Source: Calonectria ilicicola (Eukaryota; Ascomycota; Sordariomycetes; Hypocreales; Nectriaceae). Taken from it: a DNA stretch of 64,000 bases. The notes below the pieces were generated by a model. The model did no database searches. It worked only from the letters and a program-made list of their open reading frames with translations, and was not told the origin of the DNA. Of the stretch, positions 1 through 10,501 are shown piece by piece. Every line of letters starts with the position of its first letter. Positions within the stretch are counted from its first letter, which is position 1. A program made the position numbers and the translations under genes. The stretch is from contig CP085828.1 of assembly GCA_020809705.1 (NCBI GenBank), positions 3,038,001 through 3,102,000 of the forward strand, given 5' to 3'.

Positions 1-214
1 AAACACACTCGGTTCCATAAACGCTGGCACAAGCGGCACAGCTCGGGATAGCGCCATCGCATTTGGACTTTCGTTTTCTGCAAGCGATACAGGCGGTGCT
101 GACGCATCGTCGCTTCTGACCGGCGGGGTCGGCCCCTCTGCGAGACTTCTTCTTGGAGCCGCCCGGAGCAGAGGGGCCAGGTGGCGCCGGGGTGGCTGAA
201 TGGGCCTCTTCCAT
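1..214 (-). CDS. Zn2Cys6 transcription factor, N-terminal fragment (continues past window edge)
   Basis: The first 71 codons of a minus-strand gene start at the ATG whose complement is 212-214 and run off the left edge. The N-terminus is Pro/Ala/Ser rich, followed by a basic KKKSRRG stretch that could be a nuclear localisation signal. A binuclear zinc cluster then follows: ACIACRKRKSKCDG, a CAAC pair, and a last Cys in YGTEC. The spacing is CX2CX6CX6CX2CX7C, within the range of fungal Zn2Cys6 DNA-binding domains, which bind CGG half-sites as dimers. The regulatory and middle-homology regions lie outside the window, so the target pathway cannot be inferred. The cluster reminds me of a C6 family often annotated nirA-like, but that is memory only and I give no symbol. 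No intron is visible in the part present. Confidence 0.85.
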   Translation of the reverse strand, partial: MEEAHSATPAPPGPSAPGGSKKKSRRGADPAGQKRRCVSTACIACRKRKSKCDGAIPSCAACASVYGTECV

Positions 215-2120
215 AACACGAGCTTGGTGGCCGAGGTCAGTTTCTTAGGTAGAGTGCGATGAGCGTGTTTTAGTAAGATGGTGGTACGATGCAAAGCAGG
301 AGAGGGCCTGGGGAGCGACAGGCCCACCGATGAGTCCTTAAGGGGGATGGAAATGTGAACTAAGATATGTGATGTTCGGTGCCTAGGCAGGAGAAAGGCC
401 AATGAATGAGAGTTCCTCGGCGGCTGCTGGGGTGAGGCCCTGGATGCTATCGCGATGCGGGCTTTTGGTTTGGCAGCCGTTAGAATGTCCAGCGCCAAAG
501 TGCTTGGTAATCAAGCATTTTCGGTTTGCTGTGGCGGGGCGTGGTGGTAAGTTTAGTTGCACAGTCAGGTCGTCGAGCTAAGCGAGGTATTAGACCGTCC
601 AAGGAATCGGCTCGGGAGTCCTCGATAACAGACCTTGATGGTACGGCGAGGAGAGAAAAAAACAAGCATTTCGGGGAAAGGCAGGATAAGCAGCACGCGC
701 CCTGGCTTGGCGCTTCACTCGGGGTTACTTGATGGAGGGAGTGGGTATTTGGGGCCACGAACAAGGAGGGGCCCTCAGCTTTTGTCGCCACACGTGTCTT
801 AGAACAGCAAGTATCTTTCAACGACACTTCGTCCCGCGATAGCCATTAAGCTCTTGGGGCTTCCCCAGATTCTCCATCGGTAGCCACGGCACAGGAAACA
901 CTCCGCCACGACGGATCGATCAATGCACAGCCGGACCAGTCAAGGATGCGGCTCATCATCTAGTGCGGGGGGTTGATTCCGACACATACATCCCACCTGA
1001 TAAGCTTGCATTGTAGCGTCCAATCGGCCCCTTATCAACGGCCAAGCTCCCCCATCAATGCCGACATATCTAATTAAGCTCTTGACGCCTGCATTTCCAC
1101 CTCAACGCCTGCCCAGGGCCATGCATCATTGTGCGGGGGATCCGATCATTCTCCACAATCTTCGCATTTCTCTCAGTGACTGTCAATTCCCTGTGACCAT
1201 GTCGGTAGAGCACAAAGAGGCTCGCCCGAGTGGGTGTATCCCCCGCCCCCACCACGACAAGGACGAGCGAGACATGTTCCCGTTCCAGAGACACTGATCC
1301 TAGTCAGCTCGCTGATTCCCATGGAGCGCGCTTCGGCTCTTATCAGCAGGCCTTCATAAATGTCAACTATATACTCCGCCTACACACATTTATAGGTAAG
1401 TAGTGCGTACACCAATCATCATGGCCATGCGGTGCACCATCGTCTCGGAAACATCGGTTTAAACCAAGTACGTACAGTACAACCCCAGAAAGTCTTTGTC
1501 CCCTCTCACTACCTTTCCCCCCACAAATTCTCTGATTGATTTATAAAAATAAGTATGATAGGTAAACAAAGTCGATTGTTCTAGATATAAAGTTTTTCTA
1601 ATTTTAATTATCCTTTTTTCTGTTCCCAAATTAATGTTTTGGGCCAACTGAGTTCTGTAGCAACAAATGTGAAGAAACCATAGAGGCTCAATATCTTAGG
1701 GAGCTCTATCATGCACGGCAGATTCACATCAGTATCCGCCTCATCTATCTAGGGCGACTTCTTAGTATATGAGCACCGCTAGCCCTTGTCGAGTTTTATT
1801 CACTTGCCCAAAGGAATCTGAGGGACAACAATGCGGCACTGGTCTATTTGCGCAGAAAAGTGGCGAGATGGCCGCCACAGCTTATCACATATGTCTCGTT
1901 TCACTTCACTGACTTGTCATATACTTTTGGCATACGTCACAATGCTGACTGCGTACGCGTTTAACAGTGGTGATACATACAGGGTACATCCGGCCGTCTA
2001 CCGTACACTCTAAAGATGGTATATTACACAGGCAGGACAATTCCGCCCAATGACCAGAACCTCATCTTGTTCACATCCCAATCATCGACTCTTGTTCATA
2101 ATTGCACCGTTTTAGGCTTT
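215..2120. other. Intergenic, upstream of the Zn2Cys6 gene and downstream of uS4m
   Basis: About 1.9 kb with no coding region I can support. The part next to the zinc-cluster gene should carry its promoter and 5' leader. Positions about 1520-1640 are AT-rich. Open frames here are short, lack homology I recognise and have no supporting splice pattern. Confidence 0.5.
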
Positions 2121-3851
2121 TTAGCCACGTCCAAGATACCAGTTGTGGGCCAGCTGGCTCGTCAGGTAGTTGAAGGGTGTGGGCACCTCAGCCATACCCT
2201 TGCGTGCCACGGGGTGTCGAAGGTAGACGGCGGCACAGATGTTGGGGTTAACCTCAAGGTAGCGGGGGATAAAAGCGAAGGCGGACATGTAGGGGCGTGG
2301 TTGCCAGGGAGTGAGGTAGGGTTTCGACTCGTCGATGGGATTCTCTTCGTCGGCTTTGAGTGCAAGGGCAAGGCGGCGGATCTCCTCGTTGGTGAAAGCG
2401 TGTGTAGCGATGATGTTCTCGGCCCAGGCTCGGTCCTTGATGCTTGTGAGGCCTTCAAGACCCTTTTCGAGCACGCGCTTCTGGAATTCCTTCCTTTTCG
2501 CTGCATGCACCTCCTGCTCAGGAGTTAACTCTTCAGCCTCAGCCTCCTTGCCGCTCAAGTCTTCTGTGCCTTTGTCGCCGGAATCAGCCTTCTTGAAGGC
2601 GCGGATAGAGTTCAAGCTGCCGATTTGGTCTTGAAGTTTGTCGACAAGCTCGCTTGCAGACAGCTTCGAGCCCTCAGGGAGTGACAAGAATCGCTGGGCG
2701 GTAGCACGGAACAACCGCAGCTCCTGTTTCTGCTTGGCCGATAGATTCTTGACATCACCTCGAAGGATCTCACGAGCACCTCTTCGGAGACGGCGAAGGC
2801 GGCTGTTCTGGTTGTGCAGCTCGTCCTCCTCGCTGAGCTTGACCTCAGTCTCAGCCTCAGCCTCAGCCTCCGCAGCCTCCCCCTCTGGGGCATCCGCTTC
2901 TGCGGCTTTGGCATTGCCTGGTGCTGTGCCCTTAGATTTCTGGTGTCGTTCCAACTCCTTCTCCTCGCGCCTCTTTCGGGCATCAATGCTATCCTTGAGA
3001 GAGGCAATGGCCTTTGGAGGCTTTTGTACGCCAGTTCCGTACATGACCTTTTCTATATCAACCTGAAACATGTCACCAGGGTTGAGTTGGTAAGATGGGT
3101 GAACCATCTACTAAATGTTAGCAAGACTCCTAAAAATGAGTTACTTAAGAATATATGCTTGGGGAACGTGCCTTCTTGCCATTGACCTTGACGGCTCCGT
3201 GAATCACAAATTGGCGAGCTTGTCGTACACTACTGGCGAAGAGGGCTCGGAAAACGGCAGTGTCCAACCTCCGCTCGATAGGCGCAAAAGTCATCTGCAT
3301 ATAAGGCGTCATATCCTTGTGATGCTCAGACAGCATAGCGTTCACATCACCGAATCCCGAGGTTCGCTGCCCAGGGTGGGTCAGATTTCGCTGGTTCCTG
3401 CTTGGCTTGGGAACTCGAGAGTAATTTTCAGCCGTAATAGTAGAAGTACTCAGACCTGAACCACGACCGGCGGCCTGTTCGGCTCCATCATTCGCGGCAA
3501 GGTACTCGGGTGGCATGTCGACAGCGGAGAGGAGTCGTCGAGAAAACAGCCGCACCCATTTCTTTTCGGGGATGTGCTCGCCGTGGTAGCCTCGAGTTTT
3601 CGACTTTGCTGCCCATTTTTGCTGGAAAAATGTTGCTCGGCCATTGACAAGAGGCTCTCGAGCAGCTGCTCGGGCTATGTTATAGAGATTGAATTTGTTC
3701 CATGATTGCCTCAATTTCTGTATTGGTGGTTGATCAGCTGATGGGAATTCTGCAAAGCGCAACCTCTGAAATCGCTTGGAAAGGGCATCATTGAACAGGG
3801 GAAAGTACATACCGGTCGGCTAAGACTGTAAAATCTCCAGGGCTTGCGCAT
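2121..3851 (-). CDS. nam9: Mitochondrial small-subunit ribosomal protein uS4m (Nam9 family), 3 exons, 523 aa
   Basis: Exons run 3851-3813, 3717-3172 and 3107-2121. The first exon gives [13 protein letters not shown] and joins to [13 protein letters not shown], the conserved uS4m N-terminus; the chosen start (complement of 3849-3851) is what restores it. The S4 RNA-binding domain spans roughly residues 155-215, with [15 protein letters not shown] and [10 protein letters not shown] just before intron 2. After intron 2, [15 protein letters not shown] completes the S4 fold. The rest is a long C-terminal extension with an Ala/Glu-rich charged stretch (EAEAEAETE), typical of fungal mitochondrial S4. 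The protein should act in the mitoribosome small subunit, near 15S rRNA. Intron 2 (3171-3108) appears to be a GC-AG intron, because no GT donor preserves the frame. The gene is divergent from ctf18 across 341 bp. Confidence 0.92.
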
Positions 3852-4192
3852 CTTGACGAATTGAGGCCTACGATGCTGGGGACTGGCACACCGTGATGAG
3901 CTTGAGGAGCCAAATTTTTGGTCAAGCTGGGCGAACGGATTATCCCGGCGCTCCGACCATGTCCAGACTCGTCCAAAATTGGAAGAAGCTCACGCCAGTT
4001 GTGGGCTGCTGACCTAATCAGCCAGGCCCAAACGATAAGTGGGGCAAATGAACGAGACGCGACTCAATTAAACACAGACGCGTCGTGGACTAGACGAGAC
4101 CTCCATGACGACCAAGGGAGAAAAAGAGCAAATTCCGGCATTCGCTACAACACAGGCTAGCAAGTCCCTTTCATGCTTTCACGAAATTGAAA
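3852..4192. promoter_or_regulatory. Shared divergent promoter of uS4m and ctf18
   Basis: A 341 bp gap lies between two divergent start codons, so both promoters and 5' leaders must lie here. No TATA-like box stands out. I could not identify a specific factor site. Confidence 0.5.
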
Positions 4193-7133
4193 ATGTTGTC
4201 AGCGTCATCACCCATTGCTTTCCCTAAGAGCTCGCCGCCTCCACCAAAACGCTCCAAACCCCATGACCATGGCCCTCCCAAGCCAAAGGCCCGCGGGCCA
4301 TTTGTCGTCGATGACGACGATTCAGACGAGGAAGAAGAGACCACAACATCCCCTGAGCATGCCGCCAAGAGACTTATGTTAGATGATCCGCGCGAGACTC
4401 ATACAGAGGAGATTCCCCGAGCCCACGCAGCGAAAGCAAACAACGATCCAGTAGTCATATCCAAAACCACAGCACCAGAAATCACCCTTCCAATCTGGTC
4501 CAGCCAGCGACCTCTATTCTCAGGATCTCTACTAAACTCTCTTGCTCCAAAATCTTACACTGTCAAAACGTGCAATGGACAAGCTGTGACAATTAAGGAG
4601 CGCCAAAAGACAGCAGCTCCTTCCTACGAAGCAATGGTTGCCGCCCGGTCGAAAACAAAAGAAGGCAGAGCCAAACGAAGTTACTATGGAATTGATATCC
4701 ACGACCTCATCAGTGCTGCATCTGCAGAAATTGTGAGCAAAAAACAGGCACAACCCCCAATACCATCCACCCCGATGCCGTCCATTGAGACGGCTCCGAC
4801 CAACGGCAAAAAATCTAAACGAACACTACTATGGACAGAAAAGTATCGGGCGCGAAATTTCATGGACTTGTGTGGAGATGATGGAACAAATAGAATGGTC
4901 CTGCGTTGGCTCAAGAAATGGGACCCAATTGTATTTCCTGGAGCAGCCAAGTCAAGGCCTGCCATCACAAGGAGACCAGGCGGGAAACAGCAAGAGGAGG
5001 AAGAGAAACCGCACAGGAAGATTCTCATGCTGACAGGGCCGCCTGGTCTTGGAAAGACTACACTGGCACATGTTTGTGCCCGACAAGCCGGATATGATAT
5101 CATGGAAATCAACGCAAGCGATGATCGAAGTCGAGATGTGGTAAAGAATCGAATTCGAACCAGCTTGGGCACCGAAAGTGTCAAGAACGTGACCAATCAT
5201 AAGGAAGGAGATGGTTCGCAAAAAGTGGCCAGACCAGCATGTGTCATCGTTGACGAAGTCGATGGTGCGGTGTCGGGATCAGGGGCTTCCGGAGAAGGCG
5301 GTTTTGTAAAGGCGCTGATTGATCTGGTTTTACTTGATCAAAAGAACAGTTCGAGCACCTCAGAAAACCAGAACCGCAAGAAGAAAGGCGATGACTTTCG
5401 GCTTCTACGGCCATTAATTCTCATTTGCAATGATGTATACCACCCATCGCTACGGCCTCTCCGACAATCGGGTCATGCAGAAATCATTCATGTCGGAAAG
5501 CCCAGTGTCGAGGCTGTAGTGAACCGGCTGAAAACGGTGTTTGAGAAGGAAGGCATTCCATGCGACAAGGACGCAGCCCGTAAGCTTTGCGAGGCAGCAT
5601 GGGGGATGAGCAGTGGTATTGATGCCAAACGAGGAGCCGAGAGCACAGTTGAAGGCGACTTGAGAGGTGTCATGGTAGTAGGTGAATGGGTGGCCGGCCG
5701 GTTCCGCGCAACGCCGGCCGATGGCAAAGGTCGGCTTACCAGGCAGTGGATTGAGCACCATGTCCTCGGCGATCTTGCCAAGGGTGGTGGAGGAGGTCGC
5801 GGTCTCGGCCGTGGTAGTGTCAAAGATATTGTGTCACGTCTCTTCAGAGAAGGAGGTGGATTTCCCAAGCAGGCAATGGACCTATCCGAATCCAAAACAA
5901 AACACGAGCAACCCAAGACGGAGCTGGCCTTCAATGAGCAACAAAAAAAGTATGCCATGGAGCGTCTGCAACAGATGATTGAGACGAGTGGTGAGATCAG
6001 CCACGTCATGACAGAGGTCTTCGCTGAGTATCCCAACCGCGAATTCAATGATGATATGTATTTGACCAAACCAAACCTGGCGTACGATTGGCTACATTTT
6101 CACGACACTTGCCAATCACGGCTCTACTCAAGTCAGGAATGGGAACTCGCGCCGTACCTCAGCCAACCTGTTCTCGCATGTCACCATCTCTTTGCCTCGC
6201 CAAAACGCTATGTCCCCAACATGGGCTACGACCGCCGGTGGGGTGCCGACGCTGAGCAGGATGCAGAGCCGCCTATGCCCTTTTCTGGCCCCCGTGCCGA
6301 CTACCAGGCCAATGAGACGGAACGACAAAATCGTTCTCAGTTACAAGCTTTGCAGAGCCAACTTCCGCCAACGTTGATGAGATCATTCCGAAGCCCTGAA
6401 GACGTTGCGGCCGAGTTTCTGCCGTATCTCGTACGAATGCTGTCGCCAGACGTCAAGCCCGTTGTTGTGGGCGGTAGCCAAGGCTCTACAGCCTCAGTGC
6501 GCAAAGAAAGCGAGCGTGTCATGGTCAAGAGAGCATCAGAAGTCCTCGCTGAGGTTGGAATTTTATTACAAAAGGGCAAAATCGAAACCGAAGCGACGAA
6601 TCGCAATGCGCAATACGTTTATCGAATGGAACCGTAAGTTTTGGATATATCAAAGCACTTGCATCGGCCTCACTAACTCGGAACACAGTGATCTTGACGC
6701 TCTCGCCACATTCGAAACAGCCGCATCACTTTTGCTATCCTCCCAAGCTCCCACGCGGTACGCCGTGCGCCAAGTTCTCGACCAGGAACTAAAACTCACA
6801 ATTGCCGCACGCGAGGCTTTGTCCCGCCAAGCCCGCTTCAAGGCCGGGGACCCCCTCGGTCATGACCTTTATGCTTTTACTGCCAAGGAAAATGCTGCCA
6901 AGGCCAAGGCCAAGGCCCTAGAGTTGGTAGCCAAAGAAGAAGAGTCCGTCAAGCGCGACTTTTTCGGCCGCATCATCGTCGCCAAACCGTTAAATGAGAT
7001 GAATCCTGATGGGAACGACGACCGCAGCCGGCGCAAGGAAAAGGAACGCAAAGTGTGGGTGACATATCACGAAGGGTTGAATAACGCTGTTAGAAAACCA
7101 ATGTCATTGCAAGAGTTCATGAGGGGCGTATAA
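4193..7133 (+). CDS. ctf18: Chromosome transmission fidelity protein Ctf18 (alternative RFC large subunit), 2 exons, 961 aa
   Basis: Exons are 4193-6633 and 6689-7133; the 55 bp GT-AG intron joins ...YRMEP to DLDALATFE in frame. The first true ATG is 4193; the in-frame codon at 4187 is TTG. The N-terminal 200 residues are low-complexity and acidic (VDDDDSDEEEE). The AAA+ clamp-loader core begins near WTEKYRARNFMDLCGDD, with Walker A GPPGLGKT at about residues 282-289 and a Walker B VIVDEVDG near 350. The C-terminus carries VKRDFFGRII, the conserved Ctf18 tail that in yeast assembles with Dcc1 and Ctf8 and contacts polymerase epsilon. It should load or unload PCNA in sister-chromatid cohesion and the replication checkpoint. 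WTEKYRP-type and DFFGR motifs separate it from Rfc1 and Elg1. Neighbour uS4m is unrelated in function. Confidence 0.93.
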
Positions 7134-7671
7134 TGACGAGGCTTGCCGGAAACGTACTTCTTGGTTTAAATAATTTTTTTTGGCATAGCATAGCAGTGGA
7201 AACGTCTGGTCAGGTCAGGAAACGGAATAATGATGTTTAGAAAGTGTCTACGTGCACACATAAAGGCCAAGATCGAAGATATTTCTGCAAAAGAGATGAA
7301 AATAAATGAAACGAGAAAGACAAAATTTTAAACGTTTATAAGCTCGTTTATAACAATAAAATAATCATTTTAACATTTTCTTGGGATTTTCCTTGGGGCA
7401 GCCGAGCTAAATAGCTTCATGGTTGCACTAAGCAAAATGTATGTGCGCGCGCAAGGAGCCTCTTCTTTAAACTAAACAAAAAAAACAACCAAAGGCACAG
7501 TCTAGCAAGGGGATTTTACTGTAAATGATATGCAAATTATTCAGGCTATAATAAAGACTATCCAGTCCTGATCTGTTCATCATACATCTATGTCCAAAGA
7601 CAGCACGAATGCGTAAGCCAATCACATCTATCTCGCCATGGTCTATCCAAAAAATAACAACGGCCTTTTCT
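7134..7671. other. Intergenic between convergent ctf18 and the flavocytochrome b2 gene
   Basis: This stretch holds the 3' ends of two convergent genes. It is AT-rich around 7320-7560 and contains several AATAAA-like strings (for example near 7300 and 7355) that could serve as polyadenylation signals. No gene is seen. Confidence 0.5.
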
Positions 7672-9459
7672 CTACAGCTTCGACTTTGGTCTCTGGGCCG
7701 GCACAGCAAGCGGGTCATACACGGTTGTCGACAGGTTATCGGGGTGATAGGCCGAGTGGTTGTGTAAGCTGCGGGTATCCAGCAGGCCAGGGTGCAGATC
7801 CTCGATACGGTTGGCGCCAATCAGGCGCATGTTCATCTCCAGCTCATCCTTGAGCAGCTGCATGGAGCGCTCAACACCAGGCTGGCCGTAGGCGCTCATG
7901 GCGTAGAGGAACGGCCGGCCGATACCAACGCCCTTAGCACCCAGGCACAATGCCTTGAGAATGTCTGTACCACGGCGGACACCACCATCGATGAAGACTT
8001 CAATCTTGTCCTGGAGACCCAGCTCGCGCAGCACGGGCATGGTGTCGGCAAGCACTTCGACTGCCGAGGGAGCGAATTCCAGTTGGCGACCACCGTGGTT
8101 GGACAGGACAACTCCCTGGCAGCCGTACTCGATGGCCTTGAGAACGTCGTCAACGCGCTGCACGCCCTTAATGATAATGGGCATCTTAGTGATGCTCTGG
8201 AACCAAGGGATGTCATCCCAGCACAAGGCTGGGTCGATAAAGCTCGAGATAGCACGGGCAGCACCCTGGCTATTGTCGGTCTCATCACCCTCCTGGACGG
8301 CGGAACCGGGGTCGGTAAACTTGGAGCGCATGTCCTTCTCACGGCGGCCCAGCTGGGGAGCATCCACAGTGATGAACAGGCCCTTGCAGCCGCGCTTCTC
8401 GGCATGCTGGACGATCTTGCGGGAAATCTCACGGTCCTTGTTAACGTAGAGCTGGAGCCACTGAATCTGGTCGCCGGCCTTGGCATCAACAATTTCGTCA
8501 AACGAGCATGAGGCCAGCGTGGGGATCATCTGAATGATGTTGTGCTTGCCCGCGGCGCGGGTGAGTACCACCTCTCCCTCGGGGTGGCCGAGTTTACCCA
8601 GGGCGGTGGCAGTGACGTAGACGGGGATGTCTGTCTTGGTACCCAGCATTGTCGTAGAGATGTCGACATTTTCAACGTTGACGAGAATCTTGGGGCGGAA
8701 CCAGATGCGGTGGAAGGCGGCGTGGTTTTCTCGCAGCGTCTACAGTCGCTTGGGGTCAGCAAATGTCTGGATGAGCGCAATGCAACAAGCTACATCGCAT
8801 CGCATCACGCGAAAGGTGTGGGGGTCTCATACGATTTCATCATCGGCAGCGCTGGAGTAGTAGCCCCAAGCAGTCTTCTTCATGACACGGCGGGCGACGG
8901 CCTCAAAGTCGAGCAGGTTGTAGCATTGCGACAGCAGGGGCTTCTGGGAGACGCGCTCGAGGCGGCCAATCTCATCCGGATCTTCCTCCTTCACCTCCTG
9001 CTCGACGGTGCCCATATCGACAGGGCCGAGGTGCTTAGAAGCATCGAGATATTTGTCGAGCGTGTCCGGGGGGTGAATGGGTTCGTATTCTTCGGTGGCA
9101 TCTTTGCCCTAGATAAGAGTGTGAGATGAGATGGTGCGTGGTGCAAAGTGTGGATGGGCGAGCGGTGACGTACGGCATACTTTAGGATAATCTTTTGACC
9201 TCCGGGGTGTTCTGCGTCGGGATGTTAGCATTTCGTTAGTCTCATCCCAACTCATTAGAGTTGGCTGAGCGCAATGTTATGCGACGAACCTGGAAGAAAT
9301 TCGGTTACATCATAGGCTTTGCCCTGATCATGAGATGAGAGGTCAGCTTGAGGAACTGCGATTAAGTCTGGGTCCAGAGAGGAGAGTCCCTACGTGAACG
9401 ATAACCCAGCACGACTTGGCGCTGTTGTGCTCGGCAACCTCTGCTCCCTTTAACACCAT
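7672..9459 (-). CDS. Flavocytochrome b2-type L-lactate dehydrogenase (cytochrome b5 + FMN domain) ending in SKL, 5 exons, 493 aa
   Basis: Exons are 9459-9394, 9323-9290, 9211-9174, 9108-8833 and 8739-7672; all four introns are GT-AG and preserve frame. The cytochrome b5 domain (about residues 1-80) carries HPGG at H35 and a second haem-region histidine at H58. The FMN-dependent alpha-hydroxyacid dehydrogenase domain follows, with GYYSSAADDE (active-site Tyr near 129), ITVDAPQLGRRE (the active-site Asp region) and SNHGGRQLE (His353, Arg356). These match the catalytic set of yeast Cyb2. Family members oxidise L-lactate or related 2-hydroxy acids and pass electrons to haem. Unusually, the haem domain starts almost at the initiator with no visible mitochondrial presequence, and the protein ends in PKSKL, a strong peroxisomal PTS1. 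Substrate identity cannot be settled from sequence; another 2-hydroxy acid is possible. Confidence 0.9.
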
Positions 9460-10501
9460 TGTGGCGGCGAATTATTGGAGAGCTGTGTGGTGGCTGGCTC
9501 TTCTGGTTGTGGCTGTAGGGAGAAGGATCTCGCTGGCGTTTCCCCGAAACCGGATGTGCTACTTGTCTCTCGCGGATAATCAAATCAACAACAATGTTGG
9601 AAGAGGAGGCAGGTGCCTGCAAGCGGACAGGGGAAGGTAAATAATATAAAGAAAAGGAATTAGAGTAGACGAAGACACGCTCGGGAGAGATGACCGAAGC
9701 CAGGAATCAATCAATCGAATCAGATGATCGAATTGCAATGGGGATGGGGACGACTCTTGTTTTGGAGATTGGAGATGCCTCGGACGTACACCATAGCGCA
9801 CCCCCGGCCCGTTTCCAGCCCGCCATGATGCCTCTTCTGGGCCCACAATGCGCGCCCCAACAGCCTGTAGCAGGACGCGCATTATACCACCCGTCCCCAC
9901 AAGTCGTTGTTCTCTCCTGTGGCTGGCACCCACTTGGGCGGGCCTCCCCAGCGCTGCTCGGTCTGTCGGGGGAAAGGAGTGCGGGGTACACATTCTCACG
10001 ACGGTAAGTTTGTAACGTCCTCGGTCTCGGTCTAACAAAACGGCGAGCTTTGGGCTTTGACAGATATTTCACATGAAAGCAAGGGCCTTTTCTTTTCTTA
10101 ATTCAACCAAGTCGATTCTCTCTCTGTCTCCCTCTGTGTCTCTCTCCTTTTCCCGTATTCTATACCTTTCCCAAGCCGGACTCACTTCGACGCTGGGCAA
10201 TCTACCCACGGATGCCAGCCCTCACGTGACCCTCTACATCTCAGATCCAATATAGGTACATAACACACAGTAAAAGCTTTATTCTTACTCATCCCTCCTC
10301 GTTTCTCTGAGATTGGTAGCAGCACGCTTTTAATGAGTGATTAAGGGAGCGATCGAGACACGATCAACATCCGTATGCCCGGCCGGATACCCACCGGCTG
10401 AACCCCGATTTCCTTTGTTTTTTTTTTCAGCCCCATCCTGCTCGGGGAAATCGGGCTTGAACCTCCGTCCACACTTAAGCTTCTTGTCCCTTCATTCCCG
10501 A
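9460..10501. other. Intergenic, promoter side of the b2-type dehydrogenase and 3' side of bro1
   Basis: About 1.0 kb. The stretch nearest 9460 should hold the promoter and leader of the dehydrogenase. A pyrimidine-rich tract spans about 10100-10160. No gene is supported. Confidence 0.45.

Noticed and set aside
2016..2528. Plus-strand 170-codon open frame
   Set aside because: It lies antisense to the third exon of the mitochondrial uS4 gene, whose protein is recognisable; no independent start, splice or domain support.
7792..8511. 239-codon plus-strand open frame
   Set aside because: Antisense shadow of the FMN domain of the b2-type dehydrogenase; GC-biased codons make the complementary frame open.
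9580..10038. 152-codon minus-strand open frame upstream of the dehydrogenase
   Set aside because: No recognisable domain, Arg/Pro-rich random-looking composition, and it sits in the dehydrogenase leader/promoter region.
10440..10480. String resembling a reverse B box (GGGCTTGAACC)
   Set aside because: No cloverleaf can be drawn from the flanks; it is in the 3' region of bro1.
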